This document shows, in pieces, positions 1-16,359 of a DNA stretch of 64,000 bases. The notes under the pieces were generated by a model that saw only the letters and a list, made by a program, of their open reading frames with translations, was not told the DNA's origin and made no database searches. Position 1 is the first letter of the stretch. Each line of letters begins with the position of its first letter. Source of the DNA: Petrosia ficiformis (lineage: Eukaryota; Porifera; Demospongiae; Haplosclerida; Petrosiidae); NCBI GenBank assembly GCA_947044365.1, contig OX345643.1, positions 1-64,000 on the forward strand. The letters run 5' to 3'. The translations under genes and the position numbers were made by a program.

Positions 1-377
1 CTTGCTTAAGGCTAATTTATAGAGCCTTCATTCTTTCTTATTGCCAAGAACAAGGGAACAAGGGTAAGGATCAGCTGTTTGCATGTGTACTTTGTTATAA
101 TTTACATGTATTATTATACTGCTTAACTGTGTGCATATAGTTCCTATTAAAGCCCAGCCATCCCCACTTAACCATGGACGGACAACTTGGTATTCATATA
201 TACATAAATGTGTGAACTGTGTGCATTCCCGTTGTGTTTGCATATAGTTCCTATTGAAGCCCAGCCATTGCCACGTAACCTTGTGTCCTGTTATATGTGT
301 AGTTTGTAATAATCATCTGGATGTGATTGATGTCACATGCAATAATAATTCTTATTCATTCATTTATTTGACGTTCC

Positions 378-412
<35 letters not shown>

Positions 413-815
413 CTCTATCTAGCTGTCTATCTATCAGTCTTGCTTAAGGATAATTTATAGAGCCTTCATTCTTTCTTATTGCCAAGAACAAGGGAACAAG
501 GGTAAGGATCAGCTGTTTGCATGTGTACTTTGTTATAATTTACATGTATTATTATACTGCTTAACTGTGTGCATATAGTTCCTATTAAAGCCCAGCCATC
601 CCCACTTAACCATGGACGGACAACTTGGTATTCATATATACATAAATGTGTGAACTGTGTGCATTCCCGTTGTGTTTGCATATAGTTCCTATTGAAGCCC
701 AGCCATTGCCACGTAACCTTGTGTCCTGTTATATGTGTAGTTTGTAATAATCATCTGGATGTGATTGATGTCACATGCAATAATAATTCTTATTCATTCA
801 TTTATTTGACGTTCC

Positions 816-850
<35 letters not shown>

Positions 851-1253
851 CTCTATCTAGCTGTCTATCTATCAGTCTTGCTTAAGGATAATTTATAGAG
901 CCTTCATTCTTTCTTATTGCCAAGAACAAGGGAACAAGGGTAAGGATCAGCTGTTTGCATGTGTACTTTGTTATAATTTACATGTATTATTATACTGCTT
1001 AACTGTGTGCATATAGTTCCTATTAAAGCCCAGCCATCCCCACTTAACCATGGACGGACAACTTGGTATTCATATATACATAAATGTGTGAACTGTGTGC
1101 ATTCCCGTTGTGTTTGCATATAGTTCCTATTGAAGCCCAGCCATTGCCACGTAACCTTGTGTCCTGTTATATGTGTAGTTTGTAATAATCATCTGGATGT
1201 GATTGATGTCACATGCAATAATAATTCTTATTCATTCATTTATTTGACGTTCC

Positions 1254-1288
<35 letters not shown>

Positions 1289-1691
1289 CTCTATCTAGCT
1301 GTCTATCTATCAGTCTTGCTTAAGGATAATTTATAGAGCCTTCATTCTTTCTTATTGCCAAGAACAAGGGAACAAGGGTAAGGATCAGCTGTTTGCATGT
1401 GTACTTTGTTATAATTTACATGTATTATTATACTGCTTAACTGTGTGCATATAGTTCCTATTAAAGCCCAGCCATCCCCACTTAACCATGGACGGACAAC
1501 TTGGTATTCATATATACATAAATGTGTGAACTGTGTGCATTCCCGTTGTGTTTGCATATAGTTCCTATTGAAGCCCAGCCATTGCCACGTAACCTTGTGT
1601 CCTGTTATATGTGTAGTTTGTAATAATCATCTGGATGTGATTGATGTCACATGCAATAATAATTCTTATTCATTCATTTATTTGACGTTCC

Positions 1692-1726
<35 letters not shown>

Positions 1727-2129
1727 CTCTATCTAGCTGTCTATCTATCAGTCTTGCTTAAGGATAATTTATAGAGCCTTCATTCTTTCTTATTGCCAAG
1801 AACAAGGGAACAAGGGTAAGGATCAGCTGTTTGCATGTGTACTTTGTTATAATTTACATGTATTATTATACTGCTTAACTGTGTGCATATAGTTCCTATT
1901 AAAGCCCAGCCATCCCCACTTAACCATGGACGGACAACTTGGTATTCATATATACATAAATGTGTGAACTGTGTGCATTCCCGTTGTGTTTGCATATAGT
2001 TCCTATTGAAGCCCAGCCATTGCCACGTAACCTTGTGTCCTGTTATATGTGTAGTTTGTAATAATCATCTGGATGTGATTGATGTCACATGCAATAATAA
2101 TTCTTATTCATTCATTTATTTGACGTTCC

Positions 2130-2164
<35 letters not shown>

Positions 2165-2567
2165 CTCTATCTAGCTGTCTATCTATCAGTCTTGCTTAAG
2201 GATAATTTATAGAGCCTTCATTCTTTCTTATTGCCAAGAACAAGGGAACAAGGGTAAGGATCAGCTGTTTGCATGTGTACTTTGTTATAATTTACATGTA
2301 TTATTATACTGCTTAACTGTGTGCATATAGTTCCTATTAAAGCCCAGCCATCCCCACTTAACCATGGACGGACAACTTGGTATTCATATATACATAAATG
2401 TGTGAACTGTGTGCATTCCCGTTGTGTTTGCATATAGTTCCTATTGAAGCCCAGCCATTGCCACGTAACCTTGTGTCCTGTTATATGTGTAGTTTGTAAT
2501 AATCATCTGGATGTGATTGATGTCACATGCAATAATAATTCTTATTCATTCATTTATTTGACGTTCC

Positions 2568-2602
<35 letters not shown>

Positions 2603-3005
2603 CTCTATCTAGCTGTCTATCTATCAGTCTTGCTTAAGGATAATTTATAGAGCCTTCATTCTTTCTTATTGCCAAGAACAAGGGAACAAGGGTAAGGATC
2701 AGCTGTTTGCATGTGTACTTTGTTATAATTTACATGTATTATTATACTGCTTAACTGTGTGCATATAGTTCCTATTAAAGCCCAGCCATCCCCACTTAAC
2801 CATGGACGGACAACTTGGTATTCATATATACATAAATGTGTGAACTGTGTGCATTCCCGTTGTGTTTGCATATAGTTCCTATTGAAGCCCAGCCATTGCC
2901 ACGTAACCTTGTGTCCTGTTATATGTGTAGTTTGTAATAATCATCTGGATGTGATTGATGTCACATGCAATAATAATTCTTATTCATTCATTTATTTGAC
3001 GTTCC

Positions 3006-3040
<35 letters not shown>

Positions 3041-3443
3041 CTCTATCTAGCTGTCTATCTATCAGTCTTGCTTAAGGATAATTTATAGAGCCTTCATTCT
3101 TTCTTATTGCCAAGAACAAGGGAACAAGGGTAAGGATCAGCTGTTTGCATGTGTACTTTGTTATAATTTACATGTATTATTATACTGCTTAACTGTGTGC
3201 ATATAGTTCCTATTAAAGCCCAGCCATCCCCACTTAACCATGGACGGACAACTTGGTATTCATATATACATAAATGTGTGAACTGTGTGCATTCCCGTTG
3301 TGTTTGCATATAGTTCCTATTGAAGCCCAGCCATTGCCACGTAACCTTGTGTCCTGTTATATGTGTAGTTTGTAATAATCATCTGGATGTGATTGATGTC
3401 ACATGCAATAATAATTCTTATTCATTCATTTATTTGACGTTCC

Positions 3444-3478
<35 letters not shown>

Positions 3479-3881
3479 CTCTATCTAGCTGTCTATCTAT
3501 CAGTCTTGCTTAAGGATAATTTATAGAGCCTTCATTCTTTCTTATTGCCAAGAACAAGGGAACAAGGGTAAGGATCAGCTGTTTGCATGTGTACTTTGTT
3601 ATAATTTACATGTATTATTATACTGCTTAACTGTGTGCATATAGTTCCTATTAAAGCCCAGCCATCCCCACTTAACCATGGACGGACAACTTGGTATTCA
3701 TATATACATAAATGTGTGAACTGTGTGCATTCCCGTTGTGTTTGCATATAGTTCCTATTGAAGCCCAGCCATTGCCACGTAACCTTGTGTCCTGTTATAT
3801 GTGTAGTTTGTAATAATCATCTGGATGTGATTGATGTCACATGCAATAATAATTCTTATTCATTCATTTATTTGACGTTCC

Positions 3882-3916
<35 letters not shown>

Positions 3917-4320
3917 CTCTATCTAGCTGTCTATCTATCAGTCTTGCTTAAGGATAATTTATAGAGCCTTCATTCTTTCTTATTGCCAAGAACAAGGGAA
4001 CAAGGGTAAGGATCAGCTGTTTGCATGTGTACTTTGTTATAATTTACATGTATTATTATACTGCTTAACTGTGTGCATATAGTTCCTATTAAAGCCCAGC
4101 CATCCCCACTTAACCATGGACGGACAACTTGGTATTCATATATACATAAATGTGTGAACTGTGTGCATTCCCGTTGTGTTTGCATATAGTTCCTATTGAA
4201 GCCCAGCCATTGCCACGTAACCTTGTGTCCTGTTATATGTGTAGTTTGTAATAATCATCTGGATGTGATTGATGTCACATGCAATAATAATTCTTATTCA
4301 TTCATTTATTTGACGTTCTC

Positions 4321-4355
<35 letters not shown>

Positions 4356-4763
4356 CTCTATCTAGCTGTCTATCTATCAGTCTTGCTTAAGGATAATGGA
4401 ATTTATAGAGCCTTCATTCTTTCTTATTGCCAAGAACAAGGGAACAAGGGTAAGGATCAGCTGTTTGCATGTGTACTTTGTTATAATTTACATGTATTAT
4501 TATACTGCTTAACTGTGTGCATATAGTTCCTATTAAAGCCCAGCCATCCCCACTTAACCATGGACGGACAACTTGGTATTCATATATACATAAATGTGTG
4601 AACTGTGTGCATTCCCGTTGTGTTTGCATATAGTTCCTATTGAAGCCCAGCCATTGCCACGTAACCTTGTGTCCTGTTATATGTGTAGTTTGTAATAATC
4701 ATCTGGATGTGATTGATGTCACATGCAATAATAATTCTTATTCATTCATTTATTTGACGTTCC

Positions 4764-4798
<35 letters not shown>

Positions 4799-5201
4799 CT
4801 CTATCTAGCTGTCTATCTATCAGTCTTGCTTAAGGATAATTTATAGAGCCTTCATTCTTTCTTATTGCCAAGAACAAGGGAACAAGGGTAAGGATCAGCT
4901 GTTTGCATGTGTACTTTGTTATAATTTACATGTATTATTATACTGCTTAACTGTGTGCATATAGTTCCTATTAAAGCCCAGCCATCCCCACTTAACCATG
5001 GACGGACAACTTGGTATTCATATATACATAAATGTGTGAACTGTGTGCATTCCCGTTGTGTTTGCATATAGTTCCTATTGAAGCCCAGCCATTGCCACGT
5101 AACCTTGTGTCCTGTTATATGTGTAGTTTGTAATAATCATCTGGATGTGATTGATGTCACATGCAATAATAATTCTTATTCATTCATTTATTTGACGTTC
5201 C

Positions 5202-5236
<35 letters not shown>

Positions 5237-5639
5237 CTCTATCTAGCTGTCTATCTATCAGTCTTGCTTAAGGATAATTTATAGAGCCTTCATTCTTTCT
5301 TATTGCCAAGAACAAGGGAACAAGGGTAAGGATCAGCTGTTTGCATGTGTACTTTGTTATAATTTACATGTATTATTATACTGCTTAACTGTGTGCATAT
5401 AGTTCCTATTAAAGCCCAGCCATCCCCACTTAACCATGGACGGACAACTTGGTATTCATATATACATAAATGTGTGAACTGTGTGCATTCCCGTTGTGTT
5501 TGCATATAGTTCCTATTGAAGCCCAGCCATTGCCACGTAACCTTGTGTCCTGTTATATGTGTAGTTTGTAATAATCATCTGGATGTGATTGATGTCACAT
5601 GCAATAATAATTCTTATTCATTCATTTATTTGACGTTCC

Positions 5640-5674
<35 letters not shown>

Positions 5675-6077
5675 CTCTATCTAGCTGTCTATCTATCAGT
5701 CTTGCTTAAGGATAATTTATAGAGCCTTCATTCTTTCTTATTGCCAAGAACAAGGGAACAAGGGTAAGGATCAGCTGTTTGCATGTGTACTTTGTTATAA
5801 TTTACATGTATTATTATACTGCTTAACTGTGTGCATATAGTTCCTATTAAAGCCCAGCCATCCCCACTTAACCATGGACGGACAACTTGGTATTCATATA
5901 TACATAAATGTGTGAACTGTGTGCATTCCCGTTGTGTTTGCATATAGTTCCTATTGAAGCCCAGCCATTGCCACGTAACCTTGTGTCCTGTTATATGTGT
6001 AGTTTGTAATAATCATCTGGATGTGATTGATGTCACATGCAATAATAATTCTTATTCATTCATTTATTTGACGTTCC

Positions 6078-6112
<35 letters not shown>

Positions 6113-6515
6113 CTCTATCTAGCTGTCTATCTATCAGTCTTGCTTAAGGATAATTTATAGAGCCTTCATTCTTTCTTATTGCCAAGAACAAGGGAACAAG
6201 GGTAAGGATCAGCTGTTTGCATGTGTACTTTGTTATAATTTACATGTATTATTATACTGCTTAACTGTGTGCATATAGTTCCTATTAAAGCCCAGCCATC
6301 CCCACTTAACCATGGACGGACAACTTGGTATTCATATATACATAAATGTGTGAACTGTGTGCATTCCCGTTGTGTTTGCATATAGTTCCTATTGAAGCCC
6401 AGCCATTGCCACGTAACCTTGTGTCCTGTTATATGTGTAGTTTGTAATAATCATCTGGATGTGATTGATGTCACATGCAATAATAATTCTTATTCATTCA
6501 TTTATTTGACGTTCC

Positions 6516-6550
<35 letters not shown>

Positions 6551-6953
6551 CTCTATCTAGCTGTCTATCTATCAGTCTTGCTTAAGGATAATTTATAGAG
6601 CCTTCATTCTTTCTTATTGCCAAGAACAAGGGAACAAGGGTAAGGATCAGCTGTTTGCATGTGTACTTTGTTATAATTTACATGTATTATTATACTGCTT
6701 AACTGTGTGCATATAGTTCCTATTAAAGCCCAGCCATCCCCACTTAACCATGGACGGACAACTTGGTATTCATATATACATAAATGTGTGAACTGTGTGC
6801 ATTCCCGTTGTGTTTGCATATAGTTCCTATTGAAGCCCAGCCATTGCCACGTAACCTTGTGTCCTGTTATATGTGTAGTTTGTAATAATCATCTGGATGT
6901 GATTGATGTCACATGCAATAATAATTCTTATTCATTCATTTATTTGACGTTCC

Positions 6954-6988
<35 letters not shown>

Positions 6989-7391
6989 CTCTATCTAGCT
7001 GTCTATCTATCAGTCTTGCTTAAGGATAATTTATAGAGCCTTCATTCTTTCTTATTGCCAAGAACAAGGGAACAAGGGTAAGGATCAGCTGTTTGCATGT
7101 GTACTTTGTTATAATTTACATGTATTATTATACTGCTTAACTGTGTGCATATAGTTCCTATTAAAGCCCAGCCATCCCCACTTAACCATGGACGGACAAC
7201 TTGGTATTCATATATACATAAATGTGTGAACTGTGTGCATTCCCGTTGTGTTTGCATATAGTTCCTATTGAAGCCCAGCCATTGCCACGTAACCTTGTGT
7301 CCTGTTATATGTGTAGTTTGTAATAATCATCTGGATGTGATTGATGTCACATGCAATAATAATTCTTATTCATTCATTTATTTGACGTTCC

Positions 7392-7430
<39 letters not shown>

Positions 7431-7840
7431 CTCTATCTAGCTGTCTATCTATCAGTCTTGCTTAAGGATAATGGAAGGTTTATAGAGCCTTCATTCTTTC
7501 TTATTGCCAAGAACAAGGGAACAAGGGTAAGGATCAGCTGTTTGCATGTGTACTTTGTTATAATTTACATGTATTATTATACTGCTTAACTGTGTGCATA
7601 TAGTTCCTATTAAAGCCCAGCCATCCCCACTTAACCATGGACGGACAACTTGGTATTCATATATACATAAATGTGTGAACTGTGTGCATTCCCGTTGTGT
7701 TTGCATATAGTTCCTATTGAAGCCCAGCCATTGCCACGTAACCTTGTGTCCTGTTATATGTGTAGTTTGTAATAATCATCTGGATGTGATTGATGTCACA
7801 TGCAATAATAATTCTTATTCATTCATTTATTTGACGTTCC

Positions 7841-7875
<35 letters not shown>

Positions 7876-8278
7876 CTCTATCTAGCTGTCTATCTATCAG
7901 TCTTGCTTAAGGATAATTTATAGAGCCTTCATTCTTTCTTATTGCCAAGAACAAGGGAACAAGGGTAAGGATCAGCTGTTTGCATGTGTACTTTGTTATA
8001 ATTTACATGTATTATTATACTGCTTAACTGTGTGCATATAGTTCCTATTAAAGCCCAGCCATCCCCACTTAACCATGGACGGACAACTTGGTATTCATAT
8101 ATACATAAATGTGTGAACTGTGTGCATTCCCGTTGTGTTTGCATATAGTTCCTATTGAAGCCCAGCCATTGCCACGTAACCTTGTGTCCTGTTATATGTG
8201 TAGTTTGTAATAATCATCTGGATGTGATTGATGTCACATGCAATAATAATTCTTATTCATTCATTTATTTGACGTTCC

Positions 8279-8313
<35 letters not shown>

Positions 8314-8716
8314 CTCTATCTAGCTGTCTATCTATCAGTCTTGCTTAAGGATAATTTATAGAGCCTTCATTCTTTCTTATTGCCAAGAACAAGGGAACAA
8401 GGGTAAGGATCAGCTGTTTGCATGTGTACTTTGTTATAATTTACATGTATTATTATACTGCTTAACTGTGTGCATATAGTTCCTATTAAAGCCCAGCCAT
8501 CCCCACTTAACCATGGACGGACAACTTGGTATTCATATATACATAAATGTGTGAACTGTGTGCATTCCCGTTGTGTTTGCATATAGTTCCTATTGAAGCC
8601 CAGCCATTGCCACGTAACCTTGTGTCCTGTTATATGTGTAGTTTGTAATAATCATCTGGATGTGATTGATGTCACATGCAATAATAATTCTTATTCATTC
8701 ATTTATTTGACGTTCC

Positions 8717-8755
<39 letters not shown>

Positions 8756-8871
8756 CTCTATCTAGCTGTCTATCTATCAGTCTTGCTTAAGGATAATGGA
8801 AGGTTTATAGAGCCTTCATTCTTTCTTATTGCCAAGAACAAGGGAACAAGGGTAAGGATCAGCTGTTTGCA
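1..8871. repeat. 438-bp satellite array, 20 copies plus a partial copy
   Basis: A unit beginning near 'cttgcttaagg' recurs every 438 bp, with near-identical copies starting around 1, 439, 877 and so on. Each unit contains an internal (CTAT)n tract of about 35-60 bp, for example 377-435. Three copies differ at the microsatellite or the following junction: near 4315-4400 (unit 444 bp), 7390-7480 (449 bp) and 8715-8805. They carry a short insertion after 'aaggataat'. Both strands show repeated 68-71-codon open frames, but these recur only because the unit does; I do not call them genes. The array ends near 8871, where the sequence passes into the related 474-bp unit without a spacer. Confidence 0.97.
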
Positions 8872-9221
8872 TCTGTAGTTTGTAATAATTTACATGTATA
8901 ATATGCTTCTTAACCCTTTAATTTCCATTGTGTTAACATATACATGTAACTCCTAGCTATTAAAGCCCAGCCATGTGATATATGCATACTTAGTTACTCC
9001 TGTACAACTTCATATTAATATATACATACCTGTGTGCATTGCTGTAGGTAATAGGATGCACCCGTTCCCACTTAAGCTTGTGTCCTGTTATATGTGTAGT
9101 TTGTAATAATCATCTGGATGTGATTGATGTCACATGCAGTAATAATTGTTATTCATTCATTCATTTGACGTTCCTCTCTCTCTTCTTTCCTTTTCTTCCT
9201 CTTCTTCTATCCATCTAACTC

Positions 9222-9253
<32 letters not shown>

Positions 9254-9695
9254 GCTAGATCTATCTATCTCTTGATCTCGCCAAAGAGTGATGTTTTACA
9301 GACAAGTTTGTCGCTTAGAATGAGAGTAAGGATCAACTGTTTGCATCTGTAGTTTGTAATAATTTACATGTATAATATGCTTCTTAACCCTTTAATTTCC
9401 ATTGTGTTAACATATACATGTAACTCCTAGCTATTAAAGCCCAGCCATGTGATATATGCATACTTAGTTACTCCTGTACAACTTCATATTAATATATACA
9501 TACCTGTGTGCATTGCTGTAGGTAATAGGATGCACCCGTTCCCACTTAAGCTTGTGTCCTGTTATATGTGTAGTTTGTAATAATCATCTGGATGTGATTG
9601 ATGTCACATGCAGTAATAATTCTTATTCATTCATTCATTTGACGTTCCTCTCTCTCTTCTTTCCTTTTCTTCCTCTTCTTCTATCCATCTAACTC

Positions 9696-9727
<32 letters not shown>

Positions 9728-10169
9728 GCTAGATCTATCTATCTCTTGATCTCGCCAAAGAGTGATGTTTTACAGACAAGTTTGTCGCTTAGAATGAGAG
9801 TAAGGATCAACTGTTTGCATCTGTAGTTTGTAATAATTTACATGTATAATATGCTTCTTAACCCTTTAATTTCCATTGTGTTAACATATACATGTAACTC
9901 CTAGCTATTAAAGCCCAGCCATGTGATATATGCATACTTAGTTACTCCTGTACAACTTCATATTAATATATACATACCTGTGTGCATTGCTGTAGGTAAT
10001 AGGATGCACCCGTTCCCACTTAAGCTTGTGTCCTGTTATATGTGTAGTTTGTAATAATCATCTGGATGTGATTGATGTCACATGCAGTAATAATTGTTAT
10101 TCATTCATTCATTTGACGTTCCTCTCTCTCTTCTTTCCTTTTCTTCCTCTTCTTCTATCCATCTAACTC

Positions 10170-10201
<32 letters not shown>

Positions 10202-10643
10202 GCTAGATCTATCTATCTCTTGATCTCGCCAAAGAGTGATGTTTTACAGACAAGTTTGTCGCTTAGAATGAGAGTAAGGATCAACTGTTTGCATCTGTAG
10301 TTTGTAATAATTTACATGTATAATATGCTTCTTAACCCTTTAATTTCCATTGTGTTAACATATACATGTAACTCCTAGCTATTAAAGCCCAGCCATGTGA
10401 TATATGCATACTTAGTTACTCCTGTACAACTTCATATTAATATATACATACCTGTGTGCATTGCTGTAGGTAATAGGATGCACCCGTTCCCACTTAAGCT
10501 TGTGTCCTGTTATATGTGTAGTTTGTAATAATCATCTGGATGTGATTGATGTCACATGCAGTAATAATTCTTATTCATTCATTCATTTGACGTTCCTCTC
10601 TCTCTTCTTTCCTTTTCTTCCTCTTCTTCTATCCATCTAACTC

Positions 10644-10675
<32 letters not shown>

Positions 10676-11117
10676 GCTAGATCTATCTATCTCTTGATCT
10701 CGCCAAAGAGTGATGTTTTACAGACAAGTTTGTCGCTTAGAATGAGAGTAAGGATCAACTGTTTGCATCTGTAGTTTGTAATAATTTACATGTATAATAT
10801 GCTTCTTAACCCTTTAATTTCCATTGTGTTAACATATACATGTAACTCCTAGCTATTAAAGCCCAGCCATGTGATATATGCATACTTAGTTACTCCTGTA
10901 CAACTTCATATTAATATATACATACCTGTGTGCATTGCTGTAGGTAATAGGATGCACCCGTTCCCACTTAAGCTTGTGTCCTGTTATATGTGTAGTTTGT
11001 AATAATCATCTGGATGTGATTGATGTCACATGCAGTAATAATTCTTATTCATTCATTCATTTGACGTTCCTCTCTCTCTTCTTTCCTTTTCTTCCTCTTC
11101 TTCTATCCATCTAACTC

Positions 11118-11149
<32 letters not shown>

Positions 11150-11591
11150 GCTAGATCTATCTATCTCTTGATCTCGCCAAAGAGTGATGTTTTACAGACA
11201 AGTTTGTCGCTTAGAATGAGAGTAAGGATCAACTGTTTGCATCTGTAGTTTGTAATAATTTACATGTATAATATGCTTCTTAACCCTTTAATTTCCATTG
11301 TGTTAACATATACATGTAACTCCTAGCTATTAAAGCCCAGCCATGTGATATATGCATACTTAGTTACTCCTGTACAACTTCATATTAATATATACATACC
11401 TGTGTGCATTGCTGTAGGTAATAGGATGCACCCGTTCCCACTTAAGCTTGTGTCCTGTTATATGTGTAGTTTGTAATAATCATCTGGATGTGATTGATGT
11501 CACATGCAGTAATAATTGTTATTCATTCATTCATTTGACGTTCCTCTCTCTCTTCTTTCCTTTTCTTCCTCTTCTTCTATCCATCTAACTC

Positions 11592-11623
<32 letters not shown>

Positions 11624-12065
11624 GCTAGATCTATCTATCTCTTGATCTCGCCAAAGAGTGATGTTTTACAGACAAGTTTGTCGCTTAGAATGAGAGTAAG
11701 GATCAACTGTTTGCATCTGTAGTTTGTAATAATTTACATGTATAATATGCTTCTTAACCCTTTAATTTCCATTGTGTTAACATATACATGTAACTCCTAG
11801 CTATTAAAGCCCAGCCATGTGATATATGCATACTTAGTTACTCCTGTACAACTTCATATTAATATATACATACCTGTGTGCATTGCTGTAGGTAATAGGA
11901 TGCACCCGTTCCCACTTAAGCTTGTGTCCTGTTATATGTGTAGTTTGTAATAATCATCTGGATGTGATTGATGTCACATGCAGTAATAATTCTTATTCAT
12001 TCATTCATTTGACGTTCCTCTCTCTCTTCTTTCCTTTTCTTCCTCTTCTTCTATCCATCTAACTC

Positions 12066-12097
<32 letters not shown>

Positions 12098-12539
12098 GCT
12101 AGATCTATCTATCTCTTGATCTCGCCAAAGAGTGATGTTTTACAGACAAGTTTGTCGCTTAGAATGAGAGTAAGGATCAACTGTTTGCATCTGTAGTTTG
12201 TAATAATTTACATGTATAATATGCTTCTTAACCCTTTAATTTCCATTGTGTTAACATATACATGTAACTCCTAGCTATTAAAGCCCAGCCATGTGATATA
12301 TGCATACTTAGTTACTCCTGTACAACTTCATATTAATATATACATACCTGTGTGCATTGCTGTAGGTAATAGGATGCACCCGTTCCCACTTAAGCTTGTG
12401 TCCTGTTATATGTGTAGTTTGTAATAATCATCTGGATGTGATTGATGTCACATGCAGTAATAATTGTTATTCATTCATTCATTTGACGTTCCTCTCTCTC
12501 TTCTTTCCTTTTCTTCCTCTTCTTCTATCCATCTAACTC

Positions 12540-12571
<32 letters not shown>

Positions 12572-13013
12572 GCTAGATCTATCTATCTCTTGATCTCGCC
12601 AAAGAGTGATGTTTTACAGACAAGTTTGTCGCTTAGAATGAGAGTAAGGATCAACTGTTTGCATCTGTAGTTTGTAATAATTTACATGTATAATATGCTT
12701 CTTAACCCTTTAATTTCCATTGTGTTAACATATACATGTAACTCCTAGCTATTAAAGCCCAGCCATGTGATATATGCATACTTAGTTACTCCTGTACAAC
12801 TTCATATTAATATATACATACCTGTGTGCATTGCTGTAGGTAATAGGATGCACCCGTTCCCACTTAAGCTTGTGTCCTGTTATATGTGTAGTTTGTAATA
12901 ATCATCTGGATGTGATTGATGTCACATGCAGTAATAATTCTTATTCATTCATTCATTTGACGTTCCTCTCTCTCTTCTTTCCTTTTCTTCCTCTTCTTCT
13001 ATCCATCTAACTC

Positions 13014-13045
<32 letters not shown>

Positions 13046-13487
13046 GCTAGATCTATCTATCTCTTGATCTCGCCAAAGAGTGATGTTTTACAGACAAGTT
13101 TGTCGCTTAGAATGAGAGTAAGGATCAACTGTTTGCATCTGTAGTTTGTAATAATTTACATGTATAATATGCTTCTTAACCCTTTAATTTCCATTGTGTT
13201 AACATATACATGTAACTCCTAGCTATTAAAGCCCAGCCATGTGATATATGCATACTTAGTTACTCCTGTACAACTTCATATTAATATATACATACCTGTG
13301 TGCATTGCTGTAGGTAATAGGATGCACCCGTTCCCACTTAAGCTTGTGTCCTGTTATATGTGTAGTTTGTAATAATCATCTGGATGTGATTGATGTCACA
13401 TGCAGTAATAATTGTTATTCATTCATTCATTTGACGTTCCTCTCTCTCTTCTTTCCTTTTCTTCCTCTTCTTCTATCCATCTAACTC

Positions 13488-13519
<32 letters not shown>

Positions 13520-13961
13520 GCTAGATCTATCTATCTCTTGATCTCGCCAAAGAGTGATGTTTTACAGACAAGTTTGTCGCTTAGAATGAGAGTAAGGATC
13601 AACTGTTTGCATCTGTAGTTTGTAATAATTTACATGTATAATATGCTTCTTAACCCTTTAATTTCCATTGTGTTAACATATACATGTAACTCCTAGCTAT
13701 TAAAGCCCAGCCATGTGATATATGCATACTTAGTTACTCCTGTACAACTTCATATTAATATATACATACCTGTGTGCATTGCTGTAGGTAATAGGATGCA
13801 CCCGTTCCCACTTAAGCTTGTGTCCTGTTATATGTGTAGTTTGTAATAATCATCTGGATGTGATTGATGTCACATGCAGTAATAATTCTTATTCATTCAT
13901 TCATTTGACGTTCCTCTCTCTCTTCTTTCCTTTTCTTCCTCTTCTTCTATCCATCTAACTC

Positions 13962-13993
<32 letters not shown>

Positions 13994-14905
13994 GCTAGAT
14001 CTATCTATCTCTTGATCTCGCCAAAGAGTGATGTTTTACAGACAAGTTTGTCGCTTAGAATGAGAGTAAGGATCAACTGTTTGCATCTGTAGTTTGTAAT
14101 AATTTACATGTATAATATGCTTCTTAACCCTTTAATTTCCATTGTGTTAACATATACATGTAACTCCTAGCTATTAAAGCCCAGCCATGTGATATATACA
14201 TACTTAGTTACTCCTGTACAACTTCATATTAATATATACATACCTGTGTGCATTGCTGTAGGTAATAGGATGCACCCGTTCCCACTTAAGCTTGTGTCCT
14301 GTTATATGTGTAGTTTGTAATAATCATCTGGATGTGATTGATGTCACATGCAGTAATAATTGTTATTCATTCATTCATTTGACGTTCCTCTCTCTCTTCT
14401 TTCCTTTTCTTCCTCTTCTTCTATCCATCTAACTCTCTATCTATCTATCTATCTATCTATCTAGCTAGATCTATCTATCTCTTGATCTCGCCAAAGAGTG
14501 ATGTTTTACAGACAAGTTTGTCGCTTAGAATGAGAGTAAGGATCAACTGTTTGCATCTGTAGTTTGTAATAATTTACATGTATAATATGCTTCTTAACCC
14601 TTTAATTTCCATTGTGTTAACATATACATGTAACTCCTAGCTATTAAAGCCCAGCCATGTGATATATGCATACTTAGTTACTCCTGTACAACTTCATATT
14701 AATATATACATACCTGTGTGCATTGCTGTAGGTAATAGGATGCACCCGTTCCCACTTAAGCTTGTGTCCTGTTATATGTGTAGTTTGTAATAATCATCTG
14801 GATGTGATTGATGTCACATGCAGTAATAATTCTTATTCATTCATTCATTTGACGTTCCTCTCTCTCTTCTTTCCTTTTCTTCCTCTTCTTCTATCCATCT
14901 AACTC

Positions 14906-14937
<32 letters not shown>

Positions 14938-15379
14938 GCTAGATCTATCTATCTCTTGATCTCGCCAAAGAGTGATGTTTTACAGACAAGTTTGTCGCTT
15001 AGAATGAGAGTAAGGATCAACTGTTTGCATCTGTAGTTTGTAATAATTTACATGTATAATATGCTTCTTAACCCTTTAATTTCCATTGTGTTAACATATA
15101 CATGTAACTCCTAGCTATTAAAGCCCAGCCATGTGATATATGCATACTTAGTTACTCCTGTACAACTTCATATTAATATATACATACCTGTGTGCATTGC
15201 TGTAGGTAATAGGATGCACCCGTTCCCACTTAAGCTTGTGTCCTGTTATATGTGTAGTTTGTAATAATCATCTGGATGTGATTGATGTCACATGCAGTAA
15301 TAATTGTTATTCATTCATTCATTTGACGTTCCTCTCTCTCTTCTTTCCTTTTCTTCCTCTTCTTCTATCCATCTAACTC

Positions 15380-15411
<32 letters not shown>

Positions 15412-15853
15412 GCTAGATCTATCTATCTCTTGATCTCGCCAAAGAGTGATGTTTTACAGACAAGTTTGTCGCTTAGAATGAGAGTAAGGATCAACTGTTT
15501 GCATCTGTAGTTTGTAATAATTTACATGTATAATATGCTTCTTAACCCTTTAATTTCCATTGTGTTAACATATACATGTAACTCCTAGCTATTAAAGCCC
15601 AGCCATGTGATATATGCATACTTAGTTACTCCTGTACAACTTCATATTAATATATACATACCTGTGTGCATTGCTGTAGGTAATAGGATGCACCCGTTCC
15701 CACTTAAGCTTGTGTCCTGTTATATGTGTAGTTTGTAATAATCATCTGGATGTGATTGATGTCACATGCAGTAATAATTGTTATTCATTCATTCATTTGA
15801 CGTTCCTCTCTCTCTTCTTTCCTTTTCTTCCTCTTCTTCTATCCATCTAACTC

Positions 15854-15885
<32 letters not shown>

Positions 15886-16327
15886 GCTAGATCTATCTAT
15901 CTCTTGATCTCGCCAAAGAGTGATGTTTTACAGACAAGTTTGTCGCTTAGAATGAGAGTAAGGATCAACTGTTTGCATCTGTAGTTTGTAATAATTTACA
16001 TGTATAATATGCTTCTTAACCCTTTAATTTCCATTGTGTTAACATATACATGTAACTCCTAGCTATTAAAGCCCAGCCATGTGATATATGCATACTTAGT
16101 TACTCCTGTACAACTTCATATTAATATATACATACCTGTGTGCATTGCTGTAGGTAATAGGATGCACCCGTTCCCACTTAAGCTTGTGTCCTGTTATATG
16201 TGTAGTTTGTAATAATCATCTGGATGTGATTGATGTCACATGCAGTAATAATTCTTATTCATTCATTCATTTGACGTTCCTCTCTCTCTTCTTTCCTTTT
16301 TTTCCTCTTCTTCTATCCATCTAACTC

Positions 16328-16359
<32 letters not shown>

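Noticed and set aside
1..8790. Repeated 68- and 71-codon frames on both strands
   Set aside because: They are identical in each satellite copy, use non-ATG starts in part, and run through the CTAT microsatellite; there is no sign of coding constraint.
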